Assembly (NCBI RefSeq): GCF_015244675.1
Contig: NZ_JABCQO010000002.1
Location: 370,233 to 434,232, forward strand
From: Gluconobacter cerevisiae
GTDB taxonomy: Bacteria; Pseudomonadota; Alphaproteobacteria; Acetobacterales; Acetobacteraceae
Direction of reading: 5' to 3'
DNA length: 64,000 bases
Shown here: piece after piece, positions 46,016 through 54,023 of the stretch
Position numbering within the stretch: the stretch's first letter is position 1
How the letters are laid out: each line of letters begins with the position of its first letter
Program-made: the position numbers and the translations under genes
The notes under the pieces: model-generated
What the model was told of the DNA's origin: nothing
Database searches by the model: none
What the model saw: only the letters and a program-made list of their open reading frames with translations

Positions 46016-46713
46016 GCCTGGCGCCCGGGCTGGGGAATACGCTCAGCAGTTGGCTGATTGCCTTTCCCGCGCTGTTTTCGATCATCAATCCGCTCGGGGC
46101 TTCGCTGATTTTCGCGCAGGCGACGGAAGGGCGTGAGCGCCGTGAAGTCGTCGAACTGGCGCGTCAGGTCGCGTTGAATTCGCTGGGCATCATGCTGGTA
46201 TCCATCTGGTTTGGAAGCTGGATTCTCGGGTTTTTCGGCATTTCGATCAATGCCCTGCGCATTACCGGTGGTCTCGTGGTGGCTTCCCGGGCATGGGTGA
46301 TGCTGTTGCAGCCTGAAACGTCCGAGGCCCGCAAGGAAAAGCAGGCGCTTCAGGGTGGTCGCACCGTAACAACGCCGGATTTGCGGGAGAGGGCGTTCTT
46401 TCCGCTGGCAATGCCGTTCACGGTGGGGCCGGGAAGTATTTCCGTCGCCATCGCCCTGAGTTCGTCCACGCCGCCCCACATGCCAACGGCGGATTACTAT
46501 CTGGGTGTTTCCGCTGCGGCGACGACTATGGCCGTCGTGGTGGCCATCGTTTACGCCTATGCCGAGCGCGTTGTGGCAATGCTGGGTGTGACAGGTGCGC
46601 GGATTGTCAGCCGTCTGGCCGCCCTCATCCTGCTGGCGATCGGAGTTCAGATTCTCTCGTCCGGCGTCGAAGGATTTCTGGTCGAGGCTTTCAGGCAGGC
46701 CAGAGCCGCTTAA
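46012..46713 (+). CDS. MarC family inner-membrane protein
   Basis: A 233-residue protein with six hydrophobic segments and MarC/UPF0056 signatures: FPALFSIINPLGASLIF at the N-terminus, FGISINALRITGGLVVA, and FFPLAMPFTVGPGSISVAIAL. The function of the family is unknown despite its name (multiple antibiotic resistance locus). It overlaps mprF by 4 bp (ATGA), so lysS-mprF-marC is likely one operon. Confidence 0.92.
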   Translation: MSLAPGLGNTLSSWLIAFPALFSIINPLGASLIFAQATEGRERREVVELARQVALNSLGIMLVSIWFGSWILGFFGISINALRITGGLVVASRAWVMLLQPETSEARKEKQALQGGRTVTTPDLRERAFFPLAMPFTVGPGSISVAIALSSSTPPHMPTADYYLGVSAAATTMAVVVAIVYAYAERVVAMLGVTGARIVSRLAALILLAIGVQILSSGVEGFLVEAFRQARAA

Positions 46714-46716
46714 AGA

Positions 46717-47322
46717 TCAGCGTTTGCTAAGCAGCATATGAACGCGTTCGCGCAGGGCGGGGATGACCTCTTCCTGGAACCATGGCGCTTTCTTTTCCCA
46801 AACTCCGGTGCGCCATGAAGGATGCGGCAGGGGAAAATACTCGGGCAGGTAATCTCTGAAATTCCTGACTCGCTCCGTGACTGAACCGCGTCCCAGAACA
46901 TGGTTCTGGGAATAGCTGCCAACGAGAAGTGTCAGGCGGATATCCGGCAGGAGCGACAGGATACGCTGCCGCCATAAAGGTGCGCATTCAGGGCGCGGCG
47001 GTTTGTCGCCGCCCTGAGGCAGGCGGCCGGGATAGCACAATCCCATAGGTAAAATAGCGACATGCCGGGTGTCGTAAAAAATGTCTTCCGGGATATCGAG
47101 CCAGCTTCGGAGCCGATTGCCAGACGGATCGAAAAACGATTTGCCGGCGATATGGGCCTTGGTGCCCGGTGCCTGACTTGCAATCAGAATTCTGGAAGTC
47201 GCGGAGGCGTGGATCAGAGGGCGAGCGCCCAGAGGCAGATGGGCCTCACAGACACGGCAGGCACGGACTTCCCTGAGGAGAGCGTCAAGACGCTCCTCAG
47301 GAGAGGGGACGGATCGGGTCAT
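46717..47322 (-). CDS. Uracil-DNA glycosylase superfamily protein
   Basis: A 201-residue protein starting at ATG 47322, which overlaps the thpR stop by 4 bp; the longer frame upstream is just thpR antiframe. CRVCEAHLPLGARPL near residue 22 is the family's Cys pair, ILIASQAPGTKAH is the GxDPG-like active site and LPHPSWRTGVWEKKAPWFQ contains the conserved His-Pro-Ser region. Such proteins remove uracil or related bases, though this subfamily is little studied. Co-translated with thpR. Confidence 0.85.
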   Translation of the reverse strand: MTRSVPSPEERLDALLREVRACRVCEAHLPLGARPLIHASATSRILIASQAPGTKAHIAGKSFFDPSGNRLRSWLDIPEDIFYDTRHVAILPMGLCYPGRLPQGGDKPPRPECAPLWRQRILSLLPDIRLTLLVGSYSQNHVLGRGSVTERVRNFRDYLPEYFPLPHPSWRTGVWEKKAPWFQEEVIPALRERVHMLLSKR

Positions 47323-47882
47323 TCTTCCTCGGGCGTCAGCGGCATGTCGGGTTGCCAGGCATATTCGGCTCTGGGAACATAAACATGCTCTCCAAGGCTG
47401 CGCAGACTTTCGAAAAGCGTAACGTGCTCTACGGACATCGGTTTGCTGCGAAAGAGATTGTGCCGTTGCACCCACTGGATGGCGTCGGCGCGTTGGCTGG
47501 ATGAGAAATGCCCCAGCGTGACGGCTGGCTGAAAGCGTCGCTTCGCGGGAGGGCACCCGGCGCGACGAAGGACGCTTTCGATCTGAGACTGAAGCGCCTC
47601 GAGTTGTGGCGTGCGCTCAACTCCGATCAGGAGGCTGTCGGCATTAAGGCCCTCGCGGATGTCGGCCTGCGCGAGCGACAGGTCGAAGGGCTTCCAGGCC
47701 AGTCGTGAGAGGGCGAGGTCAATCTCCTCCAGTCGGTGTCTGTCCGTGATTTCGCCGATGAAGCGGAGCGTGATGTGGTGGTTTTGTGCAGGAACCCATT
47801 GCACGCCGGGCATGGAACCGCGCATCAGCGCGAGCGTTTCACGGAGATCGACAGGAAGGTCGAGTGCGACAAAAAGTCTCAA
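47319..47882 (-). CDS. thpR: RNA 2',3'-cyclic phosphodiesterase/LigT-like, second HxT motif degenerate
   Basis: A 187-residue 2H phosphoesterase family protein: RLFVALDLPVDLRETL at the start, the first HxT motif as HHITLRFIGE (His36, Thr38), and VEHVTLFESLRS near the end. At the second motif, where the family has PHVTLAR, this protein has QPAVTLGHF, with Ala120 replacing the catalytic His. The gene is otherwise intact. It heads a two-gene leftward unit with the glycosylase-like gene. The enzyme may be inactive or altered. Confidence 0.85.
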   Translation of the reverse strand: MRLFVALDLPVDLRETLALMRGSMPGVQWVPAQNHHITLRFIGEITDRHRLEEIDLALSRLAWKPFDLSLAQADIREGLNADSLLIGVERTPQLEALQSQIESVLRRAGCPPAKRRFQPAVTLGHFSSSQRADAIQWVQRHNLFRSKPMSVEHVTLFESLRSLGEHVYVPRAEYAWQPDMPLTPEEE

Positions 47883-48033
47883 GAGGCGCGTTTCCCATGA
47901 AAAATAAGTAAGGGACGGCGGAGTATTCTTGACCCCTCCGGCAAAACTCCCACATTCAGGTGGAGTGTACGGACGGCCCTCCCTGGTTCGTCAAGCGCCC
48001 TTTTCAGAAGGGCATCTCATTGGAAAAGGTGTC

Positions 48034-48804
48034 ATGGCTTTTAATTCCAACTTCAGCAGAGCCGGTGTGCAGGCCGGAGCCGGCAGTCTTGATGCCGGGC
48101 TTCGTGCTTATATGTGCCGGGTCTTCAACTGGATGGCGCTTGGTCTGGTGATCACGGGAGTGGTCGCCTACGGCGTCGCACAGACATCCCTGCGCGCTCT
48201 GTTCTTCCATCTGGCTGAAATGCCGAATGGTGCAATCGTTCTGCGGCCGACCCTTCTGGGGGGCATCAGCATCTTTGCGCCGCTCGTGTTCGTGATGGTT
48301 CTGTCCTTCGGCGTTAACCGCCTGTCCCGTCCGGCCGTTCAGGGAATCTTCCTGCTGTTCAGCGCCGCGATGGGCGCCAGCATGGCCAGTATCCTGCTGA
48401 GCTACACGGGCGTTTCCGTGGCCCGGACGTTCTTTGTGACGGCGATTACATTCGCAGGAATGTCGCTGTGGGGATACACGACGGGTGCCAATCTCGCTCG
48501 ACTCGGTTCGTTCCTGTTCATGGGGCTGATCGGCATCGTTCTGGCGTCTGTGGTGAACATCTTCCTGCACAGTTCCCCCCTTGCAATGCTGGTTTCAATA
48601 ATAGGTGTGGGGCTTTTCACGCTTCTGGCGGCCTATGACACGCAGCGGATCAAGATCACGTACCAGCAGTACATGGCTTATGCCGGTCCGGAAGAAGTAG
48701 CGAAGCTGAGTGTCTATGATGCGCTGACGATGTATCTCAATTTCGTAAACCTGTTTCAGTTTCTCATCCAGTTCATGGGTGTGCGTTCAGGTAACAGTGA
48801 CTGA
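48034..48804 (+). CDS. BAX inhibitor-1/YccA family membrane protein
   Basis: A 256-residue protein with seven hydrophobic segments and the BI-1 family features YMCRVFNWMALGLVITG, FAGMSLWGYTTGANL, and the C-terminal DTQRIKI and VYDALTMYLNFVNLFQFLI. The ATG at 48034 has AAGG five bases upstream. Family members act at the membrane as Ca2+ or proton leak channels or stress modulators; the role here is unknown. It is a single gene closed by a terminator. Confidence 0.93.
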   Translation: MAFNSNFSRAGVQAGAGSLDAGLRAYMCRVFNWMALGLVITGVVAYGVAQTSLRALFFHLAEMPNGAIVLRPTLLGGISIFAPLVFVMVLSFGVNRLSRPAVQGIFLLFSAAMGASMASILLSYTGVSVARTFFVTAITFAGMSLWGYTTGANLARLGSFLFMGLIGIVLASVVNIFLHSSPLAMLVSIIGVGLFTLLAAYDTQRIKITYQQYMAYAGPEEVAKLSVYDALTMYLNFVNLFQFLIQFMGVRSGNSD

Positions 48805-48836
48805 CAGTACTGTTCGAACGACACTGAATCTTGTGG

Positions 48837-48864
48837 AAAGGGCGGCAGATGATGCCGCCCTTTT
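48837..48864 (+). terminator. Rho-independent terminator after the BI-1 gene
   Basis: AAAGGGCGGC and GCCGCCCTTT form a 10-bp stem with a 7-nt loop, followed by TTTTCTGCTTTTT. Confidence 0.92.
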
Positions 48865-49014
48865 CTGCTTTTTGGACTAAAAAAGTCTTGAATTATTTCG
48901 GTGAATTCTAAACGGGTTTACATTAAAAATCTGTAATTTTCATGCTTAATGAAAGTCATAATTAGATCAAATGTGGCGAAAAACAGCCATTTCATCCTGA
49001 GGTCCATGCTGGGG

Positions 49015-49150
49015 AAGGGCTCACGAAATCCGTGATAAGCCTTGTCTTTGAGGCGATTCAGGCAGAAAAAACCTGAGGAACCGGGACAGCCGTGTCCCAT
49101 GCTGAATGAACTTCAGGATCGGATCTTTGATCCGGTTCCTGACGTCAGGA
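49015..49150 (+). promoter_or_regulatory. Structured leader of the cyo operon with competing stem-loops
   Basis: The gap from 48865 to 49174 before the cyo genes starts A+T-rich (48880-48960, probable promoter) and then holds four successive hairpins: TCACG/CGTGA (49021-49035, with outer AAGG...GCCTT pairing), TCAGG/CCTGA (49058-49076), GGGACA/TGTCCC (49083-49098) and TCAGGA-T-CGGATC/GATCCG-GT-TCCTGA (49113-49142). The TCCTGA arm of the last is also half of the perfect palindrome TCCTGACGTCAGGA (49137-49150), so two structures exclude each other. TCCTGAGG also occurs at 48995. This looks like a regulatory leader; I do not recognise a known riboswitch. Confidence 0.5.
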
Positions 49151-49174
49151 TACGAACGAGAAAGGTAGCAGACT

Positions 49175-49255
49175 ATGGCAGCGTTCGGCGGCACTGATGC
49201 GGACCTTATCGTGTCAAACCGTTTCCCGGCGACTACTGCAAGCCGGAACGGATGA
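49175..49255 (+). CDS. Possible 26-residue leader peptide coupled to cyoA
   Basis: A short frame from ATG 49175 to TGA 49255 encodes MAAFGGTDADLIVSN and 11 more residues. AAAGG lies nine bases upstream. Its stop overlaps the cyoA ATG in the ATGA arrangement that usually means translational coupling. No hydrophobic segment or known family. It could be a real leader peptide or chance. Confidence 0.35.
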   Translation: MAAFGGTDADLIVSNRFPATTASRNG

Positions 49256-50190
49256 TGAAAGCAGGACCGATGAAAAAACTCTGGCGATATCTCCCAGCGT
49301 TGCCGGCGCTGATGCTATCGGGTTGTACGGTTGATCTGCTTCAGCCGCGCGGCCCGGTCGCAGTAATGAACCGCGATGTCATGGTGGCGGAATTCGTCAT
49401 CATGATGCTCGTTGTGGTTCCAACCTGCGTCGCGACGCTTTATTTTGCGTGGAAGTATCGTGCTTCCAACAAAGAGGCCGAATACCTCCCGAACTGGGAT
49501 CATTCGACCGCAATCGAATACGTCATTTGGGGTGTTCCCGCCATTCTGATCGCCTTCCTCGGCGCCATCAGCTGGTGGAGTACGCATGCCTATGACCCCT
49601 ACCGCCCCCTTCAGACGGATGACAATGTCAAGCCGCTGAATGTTCAGGTGGTTTCTCTCGACTGGAAATGGCTGTTCATTTATCCGGACCTGGGGATCGC
49701 AACGATCAACCAGCTGGATGTTCCTACGAACACGCCGCTCGATTTCCAGATTACGTCTGATTCCGTCATGACGTCGTTCTTCATCCCCCGTCTGGGCTCG
49801 ATGATCTACGCCATGCCGGGCCAGCAGACACAGCTGCATCTGCTCGCAAGTGAACCCGGGGATTACCTTGGTGAAGCGTCGCAGTTCAGTGGTCGTGGTT
49901 TCTCGGATATGAAATTCCGTACGCTTGCCATGGACCCGGCTCAGTTCAACGACTGGGTTGAGAAGGTAAAGACCGGAAGCGAAAACCTCGACGATACCAC
50001 ATACCCGAAATATGCTGCACCGCAGGAAGCTGCACCGGTACAGTATTTCGCGCATGTCCAGCCGGATCTCTTCGACGGCATCGTTGCCAAGTATAACAAT
50101 GGCATGGTGGTGGACAAGACGACGGGCAAGGTCATGCACATGCAGTCTGTTCTTAACGCTGCACCGTCCGACACCGGCATGAAGGAATAA
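49252..50190 (+). CDS. cyoA: Ubiquinol oxidase (cytochrome bo3-type) subunit II
   Basis: A 312-residue lipoprotein precursor: a lipobox LSGC follows [15 protein letters not shown]. Two membrane segments follow, then a periplasmic cupredoxin-like domain ([40 protein letters not shown]). The Cu-A ligands of cytochrome c oxidases are absent, as expected for a quinol oxidase. The start ATG 49252 overlaps a 26-codon frame; an in-frame ATG at 49270 is an alternative. First gene of cyoABCD. Confidence 0.96.
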   Translation: MMKAGPMKKLWRYLPALPALMLSGCTVDLLQPRGPVAVMNRDVMVAEFVIMMLVVVPTCVATLYFAWKYRASNKEAEYLPNWDHSTAIEYVIWGVPAILIAFLGAISWWSTHAYDPYRPLQTDDNVKPLNVQVVSLDWKWLFIYPDLGIATINQLDVPTNTPLDFQITSDSVMTSFFIPRLGSMIYAMPGQQTQLHLLASEPGDYLGEASQFSGRGFSDMKFRTLAMDPAQFNDWVEKVKTGSENLDDTTYPKYAAPQEAAPVQYFAHVQPDLFDGIVAKYNNGMVVDKTTGKVMHMQSVLNAAPSDTGMKE

Positions 50191-50197
50191 CCGACAG

Positions 50198-52186
50198 ATG
50201 CTCGGAAAACTCTCCTTTTCAGCCATACCGTTGGATGTTCCGATTCTTGTCGGTACATTCCTTGGTGTTGCTGTTATCGGTCTCGCCGTACTGGGTGCTG
50301 TCACCTATTACGGTAAATGGGGCTATCTCTGGCGTGACTGGCTGACGACTGTCGACCACAAACGTCTTGCAGTGATGTATATCATCCTGGCGATCGTCAT
50401 GCTGTTCCGCGGTTTCGCGGATGCCATCATGATGCGGACCCAGCTTGCGCTGGCATATAAGGGTAACCCCGGTTATCTGCCGCCGCATCACTACGATCAG
50501 GTCTTCTCCGCTCACGGCACCATCATGATCTTCTTCATGGCGATGGCGTTCATGACGGGTCTGATGAACCTGGTGGTTCCCCTTCAGATCGGTGCGCGTG
50601 ACGTTGCGTTCCCGTTCCTGAACTCGCTCAGCTTCTACATGACGCTGGTCGGAGCCCTGCTGATCAACATCTCGCTGTTCATCGGTGAGTTTGCGCAGTG
50701 CGGCTGGCTGGTTTACCCGCCTCTGTCTGAAATGCAGTTCAGCCCCGGCGTCGGTGTTGACTACTATATCTGGGCTGTTCAGATCTCCGGTGTCGGTACG
50801 CTGCTGACAGGCGTGAACTTCTTCACGACCATTGTCAAAATGCGTGCACCTGGCATGGGCTGGATGCAGATGCCGGTTTTCACCTGGACTGCGTTCTGCA
50901 CGACCGTGCTGATCATGGCATCCTTCCCGGTTCTGACGGTAACGCTGGGTCTGCTCAGCCTTGACCGTTATCTCGGCATGCACTTCTTTACGAATGATGC
51001 CGGCGGTAACGTCATGCTTTACCTCAGCATGATCTGGACTTGGGGCCATCCGGAAGTTTACATCCTCGTCATTCCGGCGTTCGGTGTTTTCTCCGAAGTT
51101 ACGGCAACATTCTCCCAGAAGCCGCTCTTTGGCTACAAGACGATGGTGTACGCCACGTGCTCCATCATGGTGCTCTCCTTTGTCGTGTGGGTGCATCACT
51201 TCTTCACCATGGGTGCAGGTGCCAACGTCAATACCTTCTTTGGTATCATGACGATGATCATCGCCGTCCCGACAGGCGTGAAGATCTTCAACTGGCTGTT
51301 CACGATGTATAAGGGCCGCGTGGAATTCACGGCTCCGATGTACTGGACGATCGGCTTCATGATTACCTTCTCCATCGGTGGCATGACGGGCGTGATGCTG
51401 GCTATGCCGGCTGCCGACTGGATCCTGCACAACTCCCTGTTCCTGATTGCCCACTTCCATAACGTCATCATCGGCGGTGTGTATTTCGGTTACATCGCGG
51501 GCATGGGTTTCTGGTTCCCGAAGGCTTTCGGCTTCAAGCTGAATGAAACCTGGGGCAAGCGGGCATTCTGGTGCTGGTTCGTAGGCTTCTATCTCGCCTT
51601 CGTTCCGCTGTATGTCCTCGGTCTCGAGGGTATGACGCGTCGTATGAACCATTACGACAATCCCGACTGGTATCCGTGGATGCTTGCAGCTGAAGCCGGG
51701 GCGATCGTTATTGCTCTTGGTATCGTCTGCCAGCTCACGCAGCTTTACGTTTCCATCCGTGACCGTAATCTGCCCGAGAACCTTGATCTGACGGGTGATC
51801 CGTGGAACGGCCGTACGCTGGAGTGGTCCATTTCTTCTCCGCCGCCGGCTTATAACTTCGCGGTCATTCCTGACATTCATGGTCTCGACACGTTCCACAC
51901 CGAGAAGCAGCTGGGTCTTAAGGCTCACGGCAAGCCGCTGGCTCCGATCCACATGCCGAAGAACACATCTGCGGGTGTTTTCATCGGTCTGTTCAGCTTC
52001 ATCCTCGGTTTCGCTTCGATCTGGTACATCTGGTGGCTCGCTGCCATCGGCCTGATCGGTATCGTTGCAACCATGATCCTGCGCAGCGCAAACCGCGACG
52101 TCGACTACTATGTCCCGGTGAGCGAAATCGAGCACAACGAGGAAGTCTATTCTCGTCGTATCGCTGCGGCGCAGGCAGCAGAGTAA
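50198..52186 (+). CDS. cyoB: Ubiquinol oxidase subunit I
   Basis: A 662-residue haem-copper oxidase core subunit. The quinol-binding residues fall at the same numbers as in E. coli: Arg71 and Asp75 (RGFAD), His98 and Gln101 (HHYDQ), and the haem b ligand His106. Later come [14 protein letters not shown] (Cu-B His-Tyr pair), WVHHFFTMG (Cu-B histidines) and [13 protein letters not shown] (haem ligands). It reduces O2 to water and pumps protons at the inner membrane. Confidence 0.98.
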   Translation: MLGKLSFSAIPLDVPILVGTFLGVAVIGLAVLGAVTYYGKWGYLWRDWLTTVDHKRLAVMYIILAIVMLFRGFADAIMMRTQLALAYKGNPGYLPPHHYDQVFSAHGTIMIFFMAMAFMTGLMNLVVPLQIGARDVAFPFLNSLSFYMTLVGALLINISLFIGEFAQCGWLVYPPLSEMQFSPGVGVDYYIWAVQISGVGTLLTGVNFFTTIVKMRAPGMGWMQMPVFTWTAFCTTVLIMASFPVLTVTLGLLSLDRYLGMHFFTNDAGGNVMLYLSMIWTWGHPEVYILVIPAFGVFSEVTATFSQKPLFGYKTMVYATCSIMVLSFVVWVHHFFTMGAGANVNTFFGIMTMIIAVPTGVKIFNWLFTMYKGRVEFTAPMYWTIGFMITFSIGGMTGVMLAMPAADWILHNSLFLIAHFHNVIIGGVYFGYIAGMGFWFPKAFGFKLNETWGKRAFWCWFVGFYLAFVPLYVLGLEGMTRRMNHYDNPDWYPWMLAAEAGAIVIALGIVCQLTQLYVSIRDRNLPENLDLTGDPWNGRTLEWSISSPPPAYNFAVIPDIHGLDTFHTEKQLGLKAHGKPLAPIHMPKNTSAGVFIGLFSFILGFASIWYIWWLAAIGLIGIVATMILRSANRDVDYYVPVSEIEHNEEVYSRRIAAAQAAE

Positions 52187-52204
52187 GAGGGAGGCATAAG
52201 ACTT

Positions 52205-52825
52205 ATGGCTCACGAAGCAACAATGTCGCCTCTGGCACACGCCGACGATCACGGCGGGGAACATCATCACGAGTCCCCCAACGTGTTTGGCTTCTGGCTC
52301 TACCTGATGACGGACTGTGTCCTGTTCGGGTCGATCTTCGCTGCCTTTGCGGTCCTCCGGAACCAGTATGCCGGTGGCCCGTCGGGCAAGGAACTGTTCG
52401 ACCTGACGAACGTGGGGATCGAGACGGCTATTCTGCTGTTCTCGTCCATCACGTACGGCTTTGCCTCGCTGAACGCGCTGGCGAAGAACAAGACGATGGT
52501 TCTGGTCTGGCTCGCCATTACGTTCGTGCTGGGCGCATCCTTCGTCGGTCTGGAACTGAAAGAATTCAGCTCCATGATCGCAGAAGGCAATGGCCCTGAC
52601 CGTTCTGCATTCCTTTCCGCGTTCTTCACGCTGGTTGGAACGCATGGTCTGCACGTCACCTGCGGCCTGATCTGGATGGCTGTTCTGATGGTGCAGATGA
52701 TGGGTCCGCAGGATCTGTCCGAGCGTATGATGAACAAGCTGGCCTGCCTCAGCCTGTTCTGGCACTTTCTCGACATCGTCTGGATCTGTGTCTTCTCGTT
52801 CGTCTATCTCGCAGGAGTGATGTAA
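52205..52825 (+). CDS. cyoC: Ubiquinol oxidase subunit III
   Basis: A 206-residue protein with five membrane helices and subunit III signatures: FGFWLYLMTDCVLFGSIFAAF, LFSSITYGFASL, and the HGLHVTCGLIWMAVLM and FWHFLDIVWICVFSFVYLAG ends. The His-rich N-terminus (HADDHGGEHHHE) faces the cytoplasm. It stabilises the core subunit. The stop overlaps cyoD by one base. Confidence 0.97.
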   Translation: MAHEATMSPLAHADDHGGEHHHESPNVFGFWLYLMTDCVLFGSIFAAFAVLRNQYAGGPSGKELFDLTNVGIETAILLFSSITYGFASLNALAKNKTMVLVWLAITFVLGASFVGLELKEFSSMIAEGNGPDRSAFLSAFFTLVGTHGLHVTCGLIWMAVLMVQMMGPQDLSERMMNKLACLSLFWHFLDIVWICVFSFVYLAGVM

Positions 52826-53154
52826 TGGCTCAGGCACACACAGCCCACGATGGTAGCCACGGCTCCTATTCGGCTTATCTGATCGGCTTCGTTCTGGCCG
52901 TGATCCTGACGGTGGCATCTTTTGCCGCCGTCATGACCCACGCCCTGTCTCCCGGGATGGCGCTGGCCGCACTGACGGTTCTTGCCGTCGTGCAGATCAT
53001 TGTTCATCTGGTGTTCTTCCTTCATCTGAACACCAGCAGCGAGCAGAGCTGGAACCTGATGTGCTTCATCTTTGCTGCGGCAACGGTGGTCGTTATCATC
53101 GGCGGTACGCTTTTCATCATGCATGACACTGCAATCAACATGATGTCCCGCTAA
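52825..53154 (+). CDS. cyoD: Ubiquinol oxidase subunit IV
   Basis: A 109-residue protein with three membrane helices and the family pattern SYSAYLIGFVLAVILTVASF, IVHLVFFLHLN, and NLMCFIFAAATVVVIIGG. It assists Cu-B assembly in subunit I of bo3 oxidases. The operon has no cyoE (haem O synthase) attached, unlike E. coli. A terminator follows. Confidence 0.96.
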   Translation: MAQAHTAHDGSHGSYSAYLIGFVLAVILTVASFAAVMTHALSPGMALAALTVLAVVQIIVHLVFFLHLNTSSEQSWNLMCFIFAAATVVVIIGGTLFIMHDTAINMMSR

Positions 53155-53176
53155 GGTTTCTTTTGAAACCTGAGGG

Positions 53177-53213
53177 AAGGGCTGGTGGGAGAAATCCTGC
53201 CAGCCTTTTTTTT
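53177..53213 (+). terminator. Rho-independent terminator of cyoABCD
   Basis: GGCTGG and CCAGCC enclose a further GGA/TCC pairing, followed by eight T. Confidence 0.88.
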
Positions 53214-53263
53214 GTGCCTTGCGTCAGTCCTGGATCGCGGTGCTGATCAGGGTAGCAGGCATG

Positions 53264-53292
53264 AAAAAACCCGGTCTCATGAGAGACCGGGT
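53264..53292 (-). terminator. Rho-independent terminator of fdxA
   Basis: Read leftward, ACCCGGTCTC and GAGACCGGGT pair over 10 bp with a TCAT loop, then six T (complement of 53264-53269). It lies 28 bp beyond the fdxA stop. Confidence 0.92.
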
Positions 53293-53319
53293 GGGGTGCA
53301 TTTTCGTGTCGGAGAAGGA

Positions 53320-53652
53320 TCAGCCCTGATGCGGTGCTTCAGACAGCATGGCAGCTTTGCCTGGCTTGTCTTTCCATTCTTCCGCATCTGGCATGGCGTC
53401 GATCTTGCGGGTCATGTTCGGCCATTGAGCCGAATATTTCGCATTAACCTCGATCCACGGCGCGGCGCGGTTGTCGCTGTCGGGGAAGATGGCTTCGGCC
53501 GGGCATTCCGGCTCACATACGCCGCAGTCGATGCATTCATCAGGATTGATGACAAGGAAGTTTTCGCCTGCATAGAAGCAGTCTACGGGGCAGACTTCCA
53601 CGCAATCCGTGAACTTGCAGCGAATGCAGTTTTCTGTGACCACATAGGTCAT
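53320..53652 (-). CDS. fdxA: Ferredoxin FdxA (7Fe-8S type)
   Basis: A 110-residue ferredoxin with the two cluster motifs of the Azotobacter FdI type: [18 protein letters not shown] near the N-terminus ([3Fe-4S], with the Cys spacing altered at one position and a second conserved Cys) and [16 protein letters not shown] ([4Fe-4S]). It carries electrons in the cytoplasm. Single gene with its own terminator. Confidence 0.96.
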   Translation of the reverse strand: MTYVVTENCIRCKFTDCVEVCPVDCFYAGENFLVINPDECIDCGVCEPECPAEAIFPDSDNRAAPWIEVNAKYSAQWPNMTRKIDAMPDAEEWKDKPGKAAMLSEAPHQG

Positions 53653-53744
53653 TGACGTCTCCGATCGTCTTGCTGGTCCGGCATCCGGCCGGTTTCATCC
53701 GAGCGGGATGATATGCGAAGGTTTGGCGTCAGACGCAAGCATCG

Positions 53745-54023
53745 TCAGCCGTCTTCTGTGATGACTTCGTAAAGAAGTGCGGCTTCTTTTGCCGGACCGC
53801 GGCGTTCACCAAGATCCAAGACGCGCCACACGCGCACTTCTCCGCCAGAAACTGCGGGAAAAGTCAATATGTCGCCGATGTGAAGCTTGGCATGGGGCTT
53901 ACCGGTGGGTTGCCGGTTAATGCGGATGCGGCCTTTCCCGACGATGGTCGCGCAAAGCGGGCGTGTCTTGGCGATGCGGGCGTAATAGAGCCACTGGTCC
54001 AGCCGCTGATAGGGTTCGTTCAT
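53745..54023 (-). CDS. S4-domain RNA-binding protein (Hsp15-like)
   Basis: A 92-residue protein with an S4 domain (RLDQWLYYARIAKTRPLC, VGKGRIRINRQPTGKPHAKL, GDILTF). Hsp15-type proteins bind stalled 50S-nascent-chain-tRNA complexes. It overlaps the upstream Suv3-like helicase gene by 4 bp, an arrangement common in alphaproteobacteria, and so is co-translated. Confidence 0.92.
   Translation of the reverse strand: MNEPYQRLDQWLYYARIAKTRPLCATIVGKGRIRINRQPTGKPHAKLHIGDILTFPAVSGGEVRVWRVLDLGERRGPAKEAALLYEVITEDG

Noticed and set aside
48995..49150. Reading the TCCTGA/TCAGGA repeats as LexA or FNR sites
   Set aside because: They do not fit the GTTC-N7-GTTC or TTGAT-N4-ATCAA patterns; competing RNA stems explain them better.
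50219..52918. An 899-codon open frame on the minus strand
   Set aside because: It is antisense to cyoB and cyoC, which are certain genes. Its His/Arg/Gln-rich sequence matches no family and reflects codon bias of the genes opposite.
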